Below, piece after piece: positions 53,525-63,460 of a stretch of DNA of 64,000 nt. Location: the NCBI GenBank assembly GCA_907163375.1, contig CAJQUW010001106.1, positions 25,980-89,979 of the forward strand, read 5' to 3'. The stretch is from Prostheceraeus crozeri. Its lineage: Eukaryota; Platyhelminthes; Polycladida; Euryleptidae. Numbering within the stretch: the stretch's first letter is position 1; each line of letters starts with the position of its first letter. The position numbers and the translations under genes are program-made. The notes under the pieces were generated by a model. That model did not search any database. It had not been told where the DNA came from and saw nothing but the letters and a program-made list of their open reading frames with translations.

Positions 53525-55147
53525 CAGAGCTGGAAAAATTCCACTGAAATTTTTTAATTCCAATTCCGGAGCAGAAATTCCAATTCCAGTCGAAACGGTT
53601 CAATTCAATTCCAATTCCATAATAAGATTCAATTCCGATAATTGCATGTCGCGCATAGTGTCTTATTTTAACGTATCTAACGTTTGTTCGTTTCAATTTA
53701 ACCCATGTGTCCTTATCCTATCCTCGTTGTTCCTGTGTGCCGTTCCCTGCGTCGTTCCTATGTGTGTTCTCATGTTCATAGTTCATATTTCATGTGTACA
53801 TGTATAGGCTATATGTAACCGGTCAACCTACGCTATTTTCGTTTCGTAAACAAGATATTCAATATCTCGTGAAAAGAGAAAGAAAAGGAAATTAACGGTC
53901 AGCAAAGAATCAAACGCTGAGAGAGATGAGATGCGAATAAATCTATAAATAAACTGACAAAAGAAAGAAATTCAATGTGCGAATAACGTGATTGTTGATG
54001 AAAGAAAAACGATGATTATAAATGACATCATGAAAACTGATTAATGGTTCATGTTAAAAAAGGAGATTAAAAATTCCGTGATAAGAACGAAATGTGGTCG
54101 GGTCGAAAGCTAACGAGCAGAGATTAAGGGAAACTCTTTCAATATTCAAAGAAAGTGGTTTTATCGTCAAGTCTCAAAAATTGGTAATTTGTATAAATTA
54201 GAAACGATGAGAAATTGACACAACCACAACTACCAACAACAACACATACGACATCTTCAGTAGCTGTTAGAAGAACTCCGGGCTCTCGCGGTGTAACATG
54301 ACTACAGAAGTAACAACAAGAACTGCCTGCTAGCAAACAACAACACAGCAGCGTATACGGCAACACATCAGCGAGCGCGATTGAAGATTGACGGTATAAG
54401 TGACACTGATATTTATGATATTATTTTGATATAAGTGAGTCCGATCGAATTGAAGTGAATTCAACATTAACATTGAGAAGTGAACTGTAAGTGTAAAGTT
54501 GTTCTTTTATCGTTGCGTATCGTGTCTATATAACTATAGTCTTAAAAATTTATGTTGTTGATTGTTGTGATTGGAAGTTGAATAATAGTTCATGTAATTG
54601 AATGATTAATTATTAGAATAATCTGTTGACACTGTCTATGTTATGATTTGAACTGACAGGGTTGCTGCCCTTTAATGCAGCGTTAATTTTCCTCTTTCCA
54701 AACCAATTGTTTTTCGTGTGTACAACAATTAAGTTAATCTCCAATTTTTTGTGCTTATCCTATCAAGAACTAAATTCAACAATTGCTTTATTTTGATTAA
54801 TTATCTTACTTTATAAATAACTAAATAACAGATTGAACAATGATGCTTGTCTTTTCATTGTTTGCTTAATCGCTGAAATAACATTGTCCGGGGCTGTAGG
54901 CCCATCGAAGTCACAATTAACACCCTTTATTCAACAATAGAATAAAGCTCTCTCTGTCGATCTATCTCTTTCTTATCTCTGCGTGCAGTTAACACAACGG
55001 CCGAGTACTGTGATCTCAATTTTTGTACAAATAGATTTATCACAGGTCTATCGAAAAAGTGGAATTGAGGTTGATCAAGGTCAATTCCAATTCCAGTAGA
55101 TTTAAATATCGTCAATTCCAATTCCAATTCCGACTTTTCCAACTCTG
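53525..55147. mobile_element. Non-autonomous hAT, 1623 bp
   Basis: Ends CAGAG(C/T)TGGAAAA are inverted, with a perfect 8-bp duplication CAATGACA (53517-53524 and 55148-55155). Inside both ends lie degenerate repeats of AATTCC or GGAATT. No transposase is present. Confidence 0.92.
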
Positions 55148-55195
55148 CAATGACACACTTTGATTCATTCATGAAACAATTTTTTTCCGTTTACC

Positions 55196-57600
55196 CTGCC
55201 TTTAGGAGCACTACTGCCATTAATTAAGTAGCCACAATGTAATACTCAATTATTAACTTAATTTGATATTCAAAATGAATCTTTTTCCAGATCTAAATTT
55301 ATACGCATGTTGAGAACTATTCGCGTTCCGCTCTCCTCTGTTTATGAAGTAAGCTCTAAAGTACTGCTTCCTGGAGAATCATGTGAAGTCATTTCATTTC
55401 ATGGAAGTGTAAATGTAGTCAACACAAGTCTTCCACGTTTTTCTCAGGCGATACCTTTCATTGGAAACTGAGCGATTGTTTCAGCCATCCGCAATAGATA
55501 GTTATACACATTGACCGTCGCAGTTTATCAGTCAAAATTCCTTCCCAATCAATATCTGCCCGCAGTATGTGGTTATTTGCTGTAACCATTTTTCTTAAAT
55601 TTGGAAAGCAAGTACTAGTCCTGGTTTCCAAACCAAATGCATGCGTTATCACTGTCACTTGTCTCTATTTATCATCCACTCATGCCTTTTGTCCTCACAT
55701 TCTCCTCCCATTCTATACCTTCTGATAGCAATGAGCAAATCAGAGAAATATTTTTTCTCTGATTTTTAAGCAGTTTTTTTTACTTGAACTGAGGTACCTC
55801 TCTCAAAATCTGCGATGAGTTTGTTCGGCCATAAGTGTTCACATACATTAGGACCCGAATCATCTGACCTGAACGTGTCATCCAGCTTCATTTGAATTTC
55901 AAAAGAATTTCATTTGAATATATCTTGCAAAAATAGACCGGAAATTTACCTCCGAAAGAAACCACGCAGCCGAATAAGGTTTTTTGAATATTTTGTACGG
56001 TGCAACTGTTCGTATACATGGTGATGTTTTTTATCCATTTGTTCCAAGAATGCTTCAGTATGCACTCACAACATTTCCACCGTCTCGCCTGCAGAATCCT
56101 TGCCAGAATAATCACTTTCACAGTCGCATCGTCCGCATAGTCCCTAAATTTTCCTTCCTTGACTTGCTGTTCCAATTTTATGAATGTAAGATGAAATTCA
56201 TTGACACAACGTGTATGAGAAACACTTTCATGACAAGCTATAGTTACGTGACAGTTAAGCTGCCGGTGGTAGTTTTATATCTTAGTAGCTTTTACTACAT
56301 GGACGCGTTCACTTCGCGTTGGATTCTTCAACGAATAGGGACGCAAAGGTGTACTTGTCCCTAATGCTTCAAAGCCATGTGACCAACGTCTGACTGCCTG
56401 GTGTGAGGTTATTAATCCTAACTTCTTGCTGAATGGCTTCATGCGTGCGGCAGCGATGAGTAATGTTCACAGTAAAGCAGACTACGGATTACTAAGTACT
56501 TGCATCTACAACATAATCTGAAAGCATAAAGAAATGAACTTGCCCTCTTAAAGCACAGTTAATTTAGGTGCATATACTCGTATTATGTATCTTTGATTAA
56601 ATGATCATAAAAATCTGTACTTTTTTGATGCGATAAGCGGACGATAGAAATTTAATGAAGTCATTATCTGCAAGAAAAGCGCGATGTCTATCTTCAAACA
56701 AGCTACGGTAGAAGGGAAGCAATTTCTTCGAAACTGGGCATCCCTTAATCAATTTCGCTCAAATGACTGCAAAGCAAAGGCAATTTTTTCCTTAAAAGGG
56801 TTCTGCTCCTGACTATGTCAACATCCTAGTCTTTGTCACACCTTACCTGAAACTTCTCGGTGTCACGCGGAGCTCTGATATACCTTGGTCACTACATTTT
56901 TACTATATGCAGTGTACATTCAAGATTTTCCAAGCGACTTTACTTATTACATGTACAAACTGTACTTAAGCTAATTTTGGATCTTTATGAACTGGCAGGT
57001 TTTGACTCTATATTTGAAAGTGTCTTTCTTTATTCTTGTTTTTTTGGCTTTCTACGAAAAATTCTGTTTCTCTCTTTTCCTAGATATTCAGCTTTTTCTT
57101 GATGATTGATGCCTTCTAATATTTCGTTTTGCTCCTGCTAGCCACAATTAAAAATGCGCACTTTTTAATGGTTTCGGATAAATATAGATTTTAACTGTAA
57201 AGTTTCATCAAATTCGCATGACAACTTGATTATGATACAAGGCTTTCTCAATACGGTGTAAATTAGGCATAGCTTTTCTCTATTTTCCTGTGTCAGATTT
57301 TCTGTGCTTTTTCTTGGAAATTATTCGTCAATTTTTTTCTGCTTCCAGTGCATACTTGACAGCCTGATCCAGTCATACATCACGTGGGTTCATTTACCCA
57401 ACGTCATGAATTCTTGTTTCTTGACTGCTATTACTTATCTTCATTGTTTGTACATGCGTTTTGGTTTCTATTTCCTGTTGAATAAAGTTCTAATTTATTT
57501 TCATGCATCAATATGTCGACTTTGAAGGTCCCGTGACATGATCATTTCGAAATTAGGAAACTAATGCATACTCGTGGTGGTGTGAAAGTATTGTGAATGC
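55196..57600. other. Host DNA, no gene seen
   Basis: Only short frames without motifs; no RNA genes or terminal repeats recognised. Confidence 0.5.
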
Positions 57601-57654
57601 AGTATAATACCAGTAGTAAGGAAGTGACAAACACCAGATAGCGCAAGATGGCCG

Positions 57655-59255
57655 CCATCGCTGACGTCCCCCCCCCTCTGGAACGACAGAGGTTGTAGTC
57701 TGTCGTGGTGTGCCGGCCAGGTTGGTTCACGTTCGCAAAATGTTCGCTGACGTCCCCCCCTCTGGAACGACAGAGTGTCGTGGTGGACTTGGGCGACCGC
57801 CAGGATTAGTCTTGAGGCTATAGTGTGTGATGTTTTTCGTGCAATCTGCTGAATGTTGGGTTGTAAAATGGGCTGTTTCGAGTGGAAGGAGTGCTCGGAT
57901 GGGAAAACGGAGGCCAGATTCGGATTCAGCGTGAAATTCTGCATCGGTATGGTGAGTTTCAAGTCAATCGGAGAGAAAAATTCTCGCTGACGTCCCCCCC
58001 CCTCTGGACAGCTCGCTTCGATTTTGGCTTCCAGTGGACGGATTTAGTCGTGCCATAGCTCGTTTGAAAGCTAAGAGTGAGACAAATTCAGTGAAAGAAT
58101 CGGCTTGTTCCTATCTGTCTTCGTTTAGATGTGAGACGCCATTTAAGATTTTGGGACATTGGCGAAAAACGACAGAGTTAGAATTTGGGACGTTTTGGGC
58201 TGTAGCTTCAAAACGAAGCATCGGATTGGAAAACGGATTTCAGATTTGGAATCAGCGTGAAATTCTCTATCTGTATGGTGAGTTTCAAGTCAATCGGCGA
58301 CAAAAAATTTTCAACATTTTTCGAAAAAACGACAAGAGTTAGAATTTGGGACGTTTTGGTGTGTGGCGCCCAAACGAACCATCGGATGGGAAAACGGAGG
58401 CCAGATTCGGATTCATCGTGAAATTCTGCATCGGTATGGTGAGTTTCAAGTCAATCGGAGAGAAAAATTTTCGCTGACGTCCCCCCCCTCTGGACAGCTC
58501 GCTTCGATTTTGGCTTCCAGTGGACGGATTTAGTCGTGCCATAGCTCGTTTGAAAGCTAAGAGTGAGACAAATTCAGTGAAAGAATCGGCTTGTTCCTAT
58601 CTGTCTTCGTTTAGATGTGAGACGCCATTTAAGATTTTGGGACATTGGTGAAAAACGACAGAGTTAGAATTTGGGACGTTTTGGGCTGTAGCTTCAAAAC
58701 GAAGCATCGGATTGGAAAACGGATTTCAGATTTGGAATCAGCGTGAAATTCTTTATCTGTATGGTGAGTTTCATGTCAATCGGAGAGTTTCAAGTCAATC
58801 GGCGAGAAAAATTTTCAACATTTTTCGGAAAAACGACAGTTAGAATTTTTGCGATGGCTGCCTACTGTAGAGCCAAAACGAAGCATCGGATGGGAAAACG
58901 GAGGCCAGATTCGGATTCAGCGTCAAATTCTACATGGAAATGGTGTATTTCCAGCTCAATCGGAGAGAAAAAATTTTCGCTGACGTCCCCCCCCCCTCTG
59001 GACAGCTCGCTTCGATTTTGGCTTCCAGTGGACGGATTTTGTCGTGCGATAGCTCGTTTGAAAGCTAAGAGTGAGACAAATTCAGTGAAAGAATCGGCTT
59101 GTTCCTATCTGTCTTCGTTTAGATGTGAGACGCCATTTAAGATTTTGGGACATTGGCGAAAAACGACAGAGTTAGAATTTGGGACGTTTTGGGCTGTAGC
59201 ACCAAAACGAAGGCTCGGATGGGTAAACGGAGGCCAGATTTGGAATCAGCTTGAT
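57655..59255. repeat. Tandem repeat with C-tracts next to Polinton 2
   Basis: The landmark GCTGACGTCCCCCCC occurs at 57660, 57746, 57986, 58473 and 58979. The last three start units of 487 and about 505 bp that are nearly identical (TCGCTTCGATTTTGGCTTCC, then AAAGCTAAGAGTGAGACAAA and others). The first two are short partial units 86 bp apart. Each long unit holds several copies of an inner motif around GAATTTGGGACGTTTTGG and CAAGTCAATCGG. Open frames in the array come from the repeat. Because it abuts the first promoter of Polinton 2 it may be the element's terminal region, but this is unproven. Confidence 0.85.
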
Positions 59256-59263
59256 GTTATTGT

Positions 59264-59312
59264 CCAATGAGGATCATCATCCAATGAGAATCAAGCATTT
59301 CTTTATAAATAG
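59264..59312 (+). promoter_or_regulatory. CCAAT/TATA promoter of Polinton 2
   Basis: Two CCAAT boxes (59264-59268 and 59281-59285) precede TATAAATAG (59304-59312), about 100 bp upstream of the first start codon at 59414. A pyrimidine tract (TTTCTCTCTCTCTCTAG, ending about 59397) lies between. The layout is a standard Pol II core promoter. Confidence 0.65.
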
Positions 59313-59413
59313 CGAGCCTTCCACAGTGAGAATCATTCCATCGTTGAATCACACGAGTGACGGCCGCACATTTTCTCTCTCTCTCTAGTTCCCTGTTCTA
59401 TTATCCAACTAAA

Positions 59414-60190
59414 ATGGTAAGTCGCTACTTCCCTCCCTCTCCTCCCTTGAACGTAAACTTAATACAATCTTTTTTTCATTTTCAGGCATCTACTCCATCT
59501 GCTGCACTAGTAGGACAAAATGGCGGTCAAACGTTACAAGGTTCGCTACGGTCAGATCATCTACAACTGAGGCCAGTGGAAGAAACATCCAAGGTACATA
59601 ATCCTACACCGCTACAGCGTAAATTTAAACAAGCCTTGCGTTATGATGATCATAGCGTAGTACTCCAAACGGGAATGCTCCCTTCCACGGATGTCAAGAT
59701 AATGCACAATCAGTATGGGGACTACATACTGATCCCCGTGAGTCCGTACATTCGCCACCAATTTGATATTATTGAGGAGTACGTGACATTAAATATGAAC
59801 ATTCCTACTCCTCTTGCTCAAGAGTGGAAGGCGAGAGATGACAAGGATACTCCCTATAGAAAGATTTGGGATGGTAATCACATTTGCCTACCGGTATCAC
59901 ATTGGTGTACTTACTATAAGAAGGATGGAGATCATTCAATACCCATCAGATGTGATGAGCTCGGAGAAGGTACTTGGGATATCCTTTTCAAAGTGAATGG
60001 GCTATATTATGGTCGACACAAGGATAATAAAATAGCCTCTCTCTCCATGCATATGGAATCCATCCTATATATTCCAAAACCACCCAACGTGGACGACATA
60101 ATTGATCAAATCCTTAACAGCAGTGGTACGAAGCGCAAGTCGGAGAAGAATGCTACATCAAAACGCAAATCAAAGAAGGAGAATTACTAG
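59414..60190 (+). CDS. First gene of Polinton 2, unknown protein with a 69-bp intron
   Basis: The start codon at 59414-59416 is immediately followed by a donor (GTAAGT), and TTTTCATTTTCAG ends a 69-bp intron at 59485, after which ASTPSAALVGQNGGQTLQGS follows in phase. The intron length is a multiple of three and has no stop, so unspliced RNA would also be open. The protein (about 236 residues when spliced) has no recognised domain; visible segments are LQRKFKQALRYDDHSVVLQT, KIMHNQYGDYILIPVSPYIR, ICLPVSHWCTYYKKDGD and LGEGTWDILFKVNGLYYGRH, with a lysine-rich tail (KRKSEKNATSKRKSKK) that could be a nuclear localisation signal. It sounds like a nucleic-acid-binding early protein, but that is a guess. 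Confidence 0.65.
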   Translation: MVSRYFPPSPPLNVNLIQSFFHFQASTPSAALVGQNGGQTLQGSLRSDHLQLRPVEETSKVHNPTPLQRKFKQALRYDDHSVVLQTGMLPSTDVKIMHNQYGDYILIPVSPYIRHQFDIIEEYVTLNMNIPTPLAQEWKARDDKDTPYRKIWDGNHICLPVSHWCTYYKKDGDHSIPIRCDELGEGTWDILFKVNGLYYGRHKDNKIASLSMHMESILYIPKPPNVDDIIDQILNSSGTKRKSEKNATSKRKSKKENY

Positions 60191-60223
60191 TCCTTTCCTA
60201 ACTCTACCCTATGACAATTCGCT

Positions 60224-60350
60224 TATGTGCTTTGAGTGTCGTAGACGTGGTCTTATTAGATACATTTTACTTCTTCGTTGCCATCATATCATTTGTGTAT
60301 TTTGTCGTGAAAAGCATCGATGTAATTCTTCATTTTGTAATATGTTATAG
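60224..60350 (+). CDS. Small RING-like zinc protein of Polinton 2
   Basis: The 41-residue frame reads MCFECRRRG, then LLRCHHIICVFCREKHRC and CNSSFC. The spacing C-x2-C, C-x-H, C-x2-C, C-x4-C is that of a compact RING-like zinc fold, as in viral ubiquitin ligases. It is unusually short, and it may be an exon of a larger spliced protein, since a frame runs into it from upstream. A second RING-like gene lies at 61430. Confidence 0.45.
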
Positions 60351-60384
60351 AACGTTTCCTTAGATGTGTAAATTTCCGTTTTAG

Positions 60385-60933
60385 GCTTCTATCATCATTT
60401 TTATGGATTGTGAGGGTGAACCTGTACAGGAGCTCAGTGCTATTGCTATGAACAATTGGACATATCAGATTGTTAGTGTCTATCATCAACATACCAACTG
60501 CGATCCCAATGTTGATCAATGGGCGAGAAAACACATTCATGGACTTAATCTGAAATATTTGCAAGACTATGGCTTTTCTTGTGAAAGTGCTCTTCTTATT
60601 GACTTTAAACGATGGTTAGCTGCTTTCAATGTTTTACGCATCTTTTGTAATAATCCTGGTAAGGAGAGGAAAGTATTTCCCAATCTAATCATTGATGATA
60701 TTTTGCTCCCGCCTTGGGATAGTAGAGTGAATCAACATTATCATGAAGTCACGAAACGTTTTAAGGATTTGTGTGTTCCTATTTTGTCTGTTCGTTGTAG
60801 TAGCTACGTTCATAACCAATGCTTCTTTCCTCCTTACCTCAACACTGCCAAAGTCCTATATGGTTATCAGTGCTCGCTATATGACAGTTACCAACTGTAT
60901 CTATTTTATCTGTTTCAAACCATTGATTTGTAA
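60385..60933 (+). CDS. Exonuclease-like (DEDD/DnaQ-type) protein of Polinton 2
   Basis: The frame opens exactly at an acceptor site (CCGTTTTAG, then 60385) and continues to 60933; the first in-frame ATG is at 60403. The start of the sequence reads ASIIIFMDCEGEPVQELSAI, a strand ending in the D-x-E motif of DEDD exonucleases. WARKHIHGLNLKYLQDYGF then matches the mid-domain HGL helix, followed by LLIDFKRWLAAFNVLRIFCNN. The C-terminal acidic/His motif is not clear (a histidine occurs in SSYVHNQC). It could be a proofreading or nuclease accessory. That the leading hydrophobic strand lies upstream of the first ATG supports initiation on an upstream spliced exon. Confidence 0.55.
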   Translation, partial: ASIIIFMDCEGEPVQELSAIAMNNWTYQIVSVYHQHTNCDPNVDQWARKHIHGLNLKYLQDYGFSCESALLIDFKRWLAAFNVLRIFCNNPGKERKVFPNLIIDDILLPPWDSRVNQHYHEVTKRFKDLCVPILSVRCSSYVHNQCFFPPYLNTAKVLYGYQCSLYDSYQLYLFYLFQTIDL

Positions 60934-61061
60934 TGCATGCTTGTTTCCGTTATTTAATAAATGTTACTATGAGAAGAGTTGTTGTTTTCATGCAATGGAT
61001 GGGTTAGATAAAGGGCGATCATGTCTTTCTCAAACGACTGCGGAACATTACGTTTTCATAG

Positions 61062-61427
61062 GCAAAGTTTAAAAGAGCTGTTCAAGATTATGTGATCAAA
61101 TTTCATAAAGATGAGACCGACATCGAAGCAGTGGTCGATGATGCTAGCACTCTATTTCTAGAATTAATGAATACATTCTCTGATAGCATTATCATGGCGC
61201 GATTAGTTGCGAAAATTAAGTTTAGTCATTTTGGAAAGGAAGAGGTGGAAAGTCGCTCTTTCCATTTTGCTTCTTACTCAATGGAAGTGGTAGATCACCC
61301 CAAGAATTTTTTAAAAGACATGATAAAAATTGCTGAACGTCTTAACGCATTTAACCATCATGGTAGCAGTCTAGTGATTGAAGCGATTTCAGATATTCAC
61401 ATTCAACTTTCCATAAAGAAAAATTGA
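61062..61427 (+). CDS. Unknown Polinton 2 protein opening at a splice acceptor
   Basis: The frame opens exactly after CGTTTTCATAG (acceptor at 61061) with AKFKRAVQDYVIKFHKDETD and has no ATG near its start, so a start codon supplied by splicing is likely. The body reads MARLVAKIKFSHFGKEEVES, then SFHFASYSMEVVDH, FLKDMIKIAERLNAFNHHGS and IEAISDIHIQLS. The last part, a helix with a Gly-Ser turn followed by a strand, recalls the N-terminal region of Polinton polymerases, but too weakly to name. About 122 residues. Confidence 0.5.
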   Translation, partial: AKFKRAVQDYVIKFHKDETDIEAVVDDASTLFLELMNTFSDSIIMARLVAKIKFSHFGKEEVESRSFHFASYSMEVVDHPKNFLKDMIKIAERLNAFNHHGSSLVIEAISDIHIQLSIKKN

Positions 61428-61429
61428 AA

Positions 61430-61753
61430 ATGCAGTGGTACTTGATTGTAGCACAACTGGTTTTCGAGCTATGTCTGCTCACTCTCGAAGTATATTCCTT
61501 CTGTACATGCGTCTATTATTTAGAAAAGGCTAGCAAATTCATATCTTCAAAAAGACTTGCTATAGACATCAGTAACGGTGAAACTAAGTGTTGCGATGTA
61601 TGTAAGCGAAAGGATGGAAATGAAAAGCGCATCTTCAAGAGATGTAAGCATGCTTTTTGTCAACGCTGTTTCATGCGTAATTGCATTCAACTTTGCCAAT
61701 GTAACCACTGTGATATTGCTCATTTCGAGTGTCACTTATGTCGCAATAGTTAG
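61430..61753 (+). CDS. Membrane-anchored RING-like protein of Polinton 2
   Basis: The 107-residue frame begins at the ATG 61430. A hydrophobic N-terminal segment (YLIVAQLVFELCLLTLEVYSF) is likely a signal anchor. The C-terminal half carries CCDVCKRKDGNEKRIFKRCKH followed by AFCQRCFMRNC and a CxxC-rich end (CQCNHCDIAHFECHLC), a RING-type cross-brace. Membrane-anchored RING proteins often act as viral ubiquitin ligases against host surface proteins; that role is inferred only from the layout. It sits between the unknown gene and the pX-like gene on the same strand. Confidence 0.55.
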   Translation: MQWYLIVAQLVFELCLLTLEVYSFCTCVYYLEKASKFISSKRLAIDISNGETKCCDVCKRKDGNEKRIFKRCKHAFCQRCFMRNCIQLCQCNHCDIAHFECHLCRNS

Positions 61754-61804
61754 TACCTATGCAAATGTGGTAAAGATAGGTTTTAGCAAAGACTAACACG
61801 GAAA

Positions 61805-62146
61805 ATGGCGAAACGTAAAAGTCAAAAGTTTTCTTCAGCCATTCAAGCTCTCCGACGAATGAAAGCAAATCAGCGATACAATGCTATACGACATGCTAAC
61901 GATAAATTCATTTGTGAAATTATTTCTCATGTGAGGAAGTTGAGGACGAAGAAATTAGCGCCAAAACAACGAAAGTTACTTAAGCGATATGCTACGAAAT
62001 TGCGTTTCATCTCCAATCCTAAAGTCACCCTTCAAAGAAAGAGGAAAACTGTAACACAAAAGGGCGGTTTCCTTTCAGCAATACTTCCAATGATAGCTCC
62101 TGCCGTGGGCAACCTATTGGGAAATATCTTTGGCTCTAAGCGTTAA
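61805..62146 (+). CDS. pX-like core protein of Polinton 2
   Basis: The 113-residue frame starts ATGGCGAAACG. It is very basic (KRKSQKF, RRMKANQRYNAIRHANDKF, KKLAPKQRKLLKRYATKLRF) and ends with GGFLSAILPMIAPAVGNLLG followed by NIFGSKR. The Gly-Gly-Phe-Leu plus hydrophobic helix is the signature of adenovirus pX/mu and adintovirus core proteins and corresponds to the GGILPLIPL segment in Polinton 1 (13354-13836). The highly basic part would bind the packaged DNA, and the pair GG may be a cleavage site for the maturation protease. Confidence 0.75.
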   Translation: MAKRKSQKFSSAIQALRRMKANQRYNAIRHANDKFICEIISHVRKLRTKKLAPKQRKLLKRYATKLRFISNPKVTLQRKRKTVTQKGGFLSAILPMIAPAVGNLLGNIFGSKR

Positions 62147-62177
62147 TTATGCAAATGTTGAATCTCAAAGTAATAAA

Positions 62178-62780
62178 ATGGATTTCAGACTTCAATGTGA
62201 TAAAGTTCTGACTGTATCAGGTAAAACTGTTTTCACGCTGAATTTATTGGATAAAAGAAGGGAGTTGTTTAAGGAACCTATCAATCGAGTGATTTGGTGT
62301 TATGGTATTTATCAACCGTCGCTGTTTCAGGAATTGCAAAGTCGCAACTTTATTCGACATGAAGGAATTATTCCAGTGGATAAACTTCAGTCTAATGATG
62401 TTGTTGTATTGGATGATTTATTAAAAGAAAGTAAGAATTCAAAAGATGTTACAGATATGTTCACTCGTGCAGCACACCATAAAAGGTGCTTTATCATCTA
62501 TATCACACAAAATTTGTTTCCTGATGGAAAAGAAGCTCGTACACGAAACCTGAATACACACTATTATGCTATTTTCAAGAATCCGCGAGATAAAAGTCAA
62601 TTTGAAATTTTAGCGCGACAAGTTGCACCCAGAGGATCAAAAGCCTTAATTGAAATTTTTCAAGCAGCTACTGAAAAACCATACGGTTACTTATTCATTG
62701 ACTTTACGCAAGAGTGTCCGGAAGAATTTAGATTTCGAAGTGATATTTTGAAAACTCCCATGATTATCTACAAACTATGA
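62178..62780 (+). CDS. ATP: Packaging ATPase of Polinton 2
   Basis: From the ATG at 62178 the frame encodes about 200 residues, matching the Polinton/adintovirus genome-packaging ATPase. Landmarks are the P-loop region (near TVSGKTVFTLNLL), INRVIWCYGIYQPSLFQELQ, the Walker B strand VVVLDDLL, and FTRAAHHKRCFIIYITQNLF with YAIFKNPRDKSQF, ILARQVAPR and ATEKPYGYLFID. Length and motif order fit the family. It overlaps the next gene by a few bases. It is much more similar in motif spelling to the canonical adintovirus ATPase than is the Polinton 1 copy. Confidence 0.88.
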   Translation: MDFRLQCDKVLTVSGKTVFTLNLLDKRRELFKEPINRVIWCYGIYQPSLFQELQSRNFIRHEGIIPVDKLQSNDVVVLDDLLKESKNSKDVTDMFTRAAHHKRCFIIYITQNLFPDGKEARTRNLNTHYYAIFKNPRDKSQFEILARQVAPRGSKALIEIFQAATEKPYGYLFIDFTQECPEEFRFRSDILKTPMIIYKL

Positions 62781-63397
62781 GTTCTTATTCTCGCATGATT
62801 GTTATTCCTCAGGATGAATATGTACAATTGACTGCCATGCAGCAAGTAAAGCAACCTCTTGCAAATCAAATGTATAGGAAAGAAATAGATTATCAGCAAA
62901 ATGTTCACATCAAAGATCCACATCGTGCTGTATTATTACAATCGGAAACTGTTGAGCAATTGAAAAACTTGAAGAATAAGATGCGTGACTCTGTATCGAC
63001 TGCTACACCTTTAGCATCTCGCGCACATGCCATATCTCTTTTCAACAGTATTGAACCCCATCTCAATGTAAATGATAGAGGAGAAATCATTACAGATGAA
63101 AATAAAGTGATTGATGCTTCACGTTATGAAGACTATGCGACACGTAGAAAGCGCCGTCAGGGCTATGTTCCACCTGGTTGGTCATACTTTCTTAAACTAT
63201 TGAAAAAGCATAATGTGCCAAAATTTGCTTTAAATAATGAGACATTGAAAGAACTTGATTCAACAGTGGCTACTACTCCAATGCTTCAGGCGATGAAAAT
63301 GCCAACAAATTGGTTTAAGACGTCACCTGCTACATCCCTCCCACACTCACTAAGCAAACAAGAGGAAGAACTCGACGTAGATCTACATCGCCACTAA
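62777..63397 (+). CDS. Unknown Polinton 2 protein after the ATPase
   Basis: The 206-residue frame begins ATGAGTTCTTATTC, overlapping the ATPase stop. It has IVIPQDEYVQLTAMQQ, a helical charged segment (RAVLLQSETVEQLKNLKNKM), SLFNSIEPHLNVNDRGEIIT, then KRRQGYVPPGWSYFLKLLKK and a Ser/Thr-rich end. Proteins of this kind with an early PxxxYxxL motif and a GWxxFLxLL segment recur beside Polinton ATPases and are presumed virion components. In place it corresponds to the unknown gene 1468-2292 of Polinton 1, though I cannot show sequence similarity. Confidence 0.65.
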   Translation: MSSYSRMIVIPQDEYVQLTAMQQVKQPLANQMYRKEIDYQQNVHIKDPHRAVLLQSETVEQLKNLKNKMRDSVSTATPLASRAHAISLFNSIEPHLNVNDRGEIITDENKVIDASRYEDYATRRKRRQGYVPPGWSYFLKLLKKHNVPKFALNNETLKELDSTVATTPMLQAMKMPTNWFKTSPATSLPHSLSKQEEELDVDLHRH

Positions 63398-63460
63398 AAC
63401 TGGTAAAAGGAAAACGTAAAACAGCTCCTCCTAGGAAATACATGTTCTCAGACTATTAAT

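Larger units (their letters stand above)
52716..55195. mobile_element. Inverted-repeat element whose right arm carries a hAT insertion
   Basis: The left arm (about 52716-52930, from AGGGTAAACGGAAAAA) is matched in reverse by 53320-53524 and, beyond the hAT insertion, 55148-55195. Both arms contain TCGACTCTCTTCGGCTTCAA and similar blocks. The centre contains the 86-bp duplication (53101-53272) and an AT-rich microsatellite (53264-53318). The arms are imperfect, so this is an older element. Confidence 0.75.

Noticed and set aside
58034-59270. ORFs with the repeated peptide AIARLKAKSETNS
   Set aside because: They arise from the C-tract tandem repeat, not from a gene; similarity between them is repeat identity.
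60743-61072. A hydrophobic 109-codon ORF between the exonuclease-like gene and the next gene
   Set aside because: Most of it overlaps the exonuclease-like frame in another phase, and it lacks motifs.
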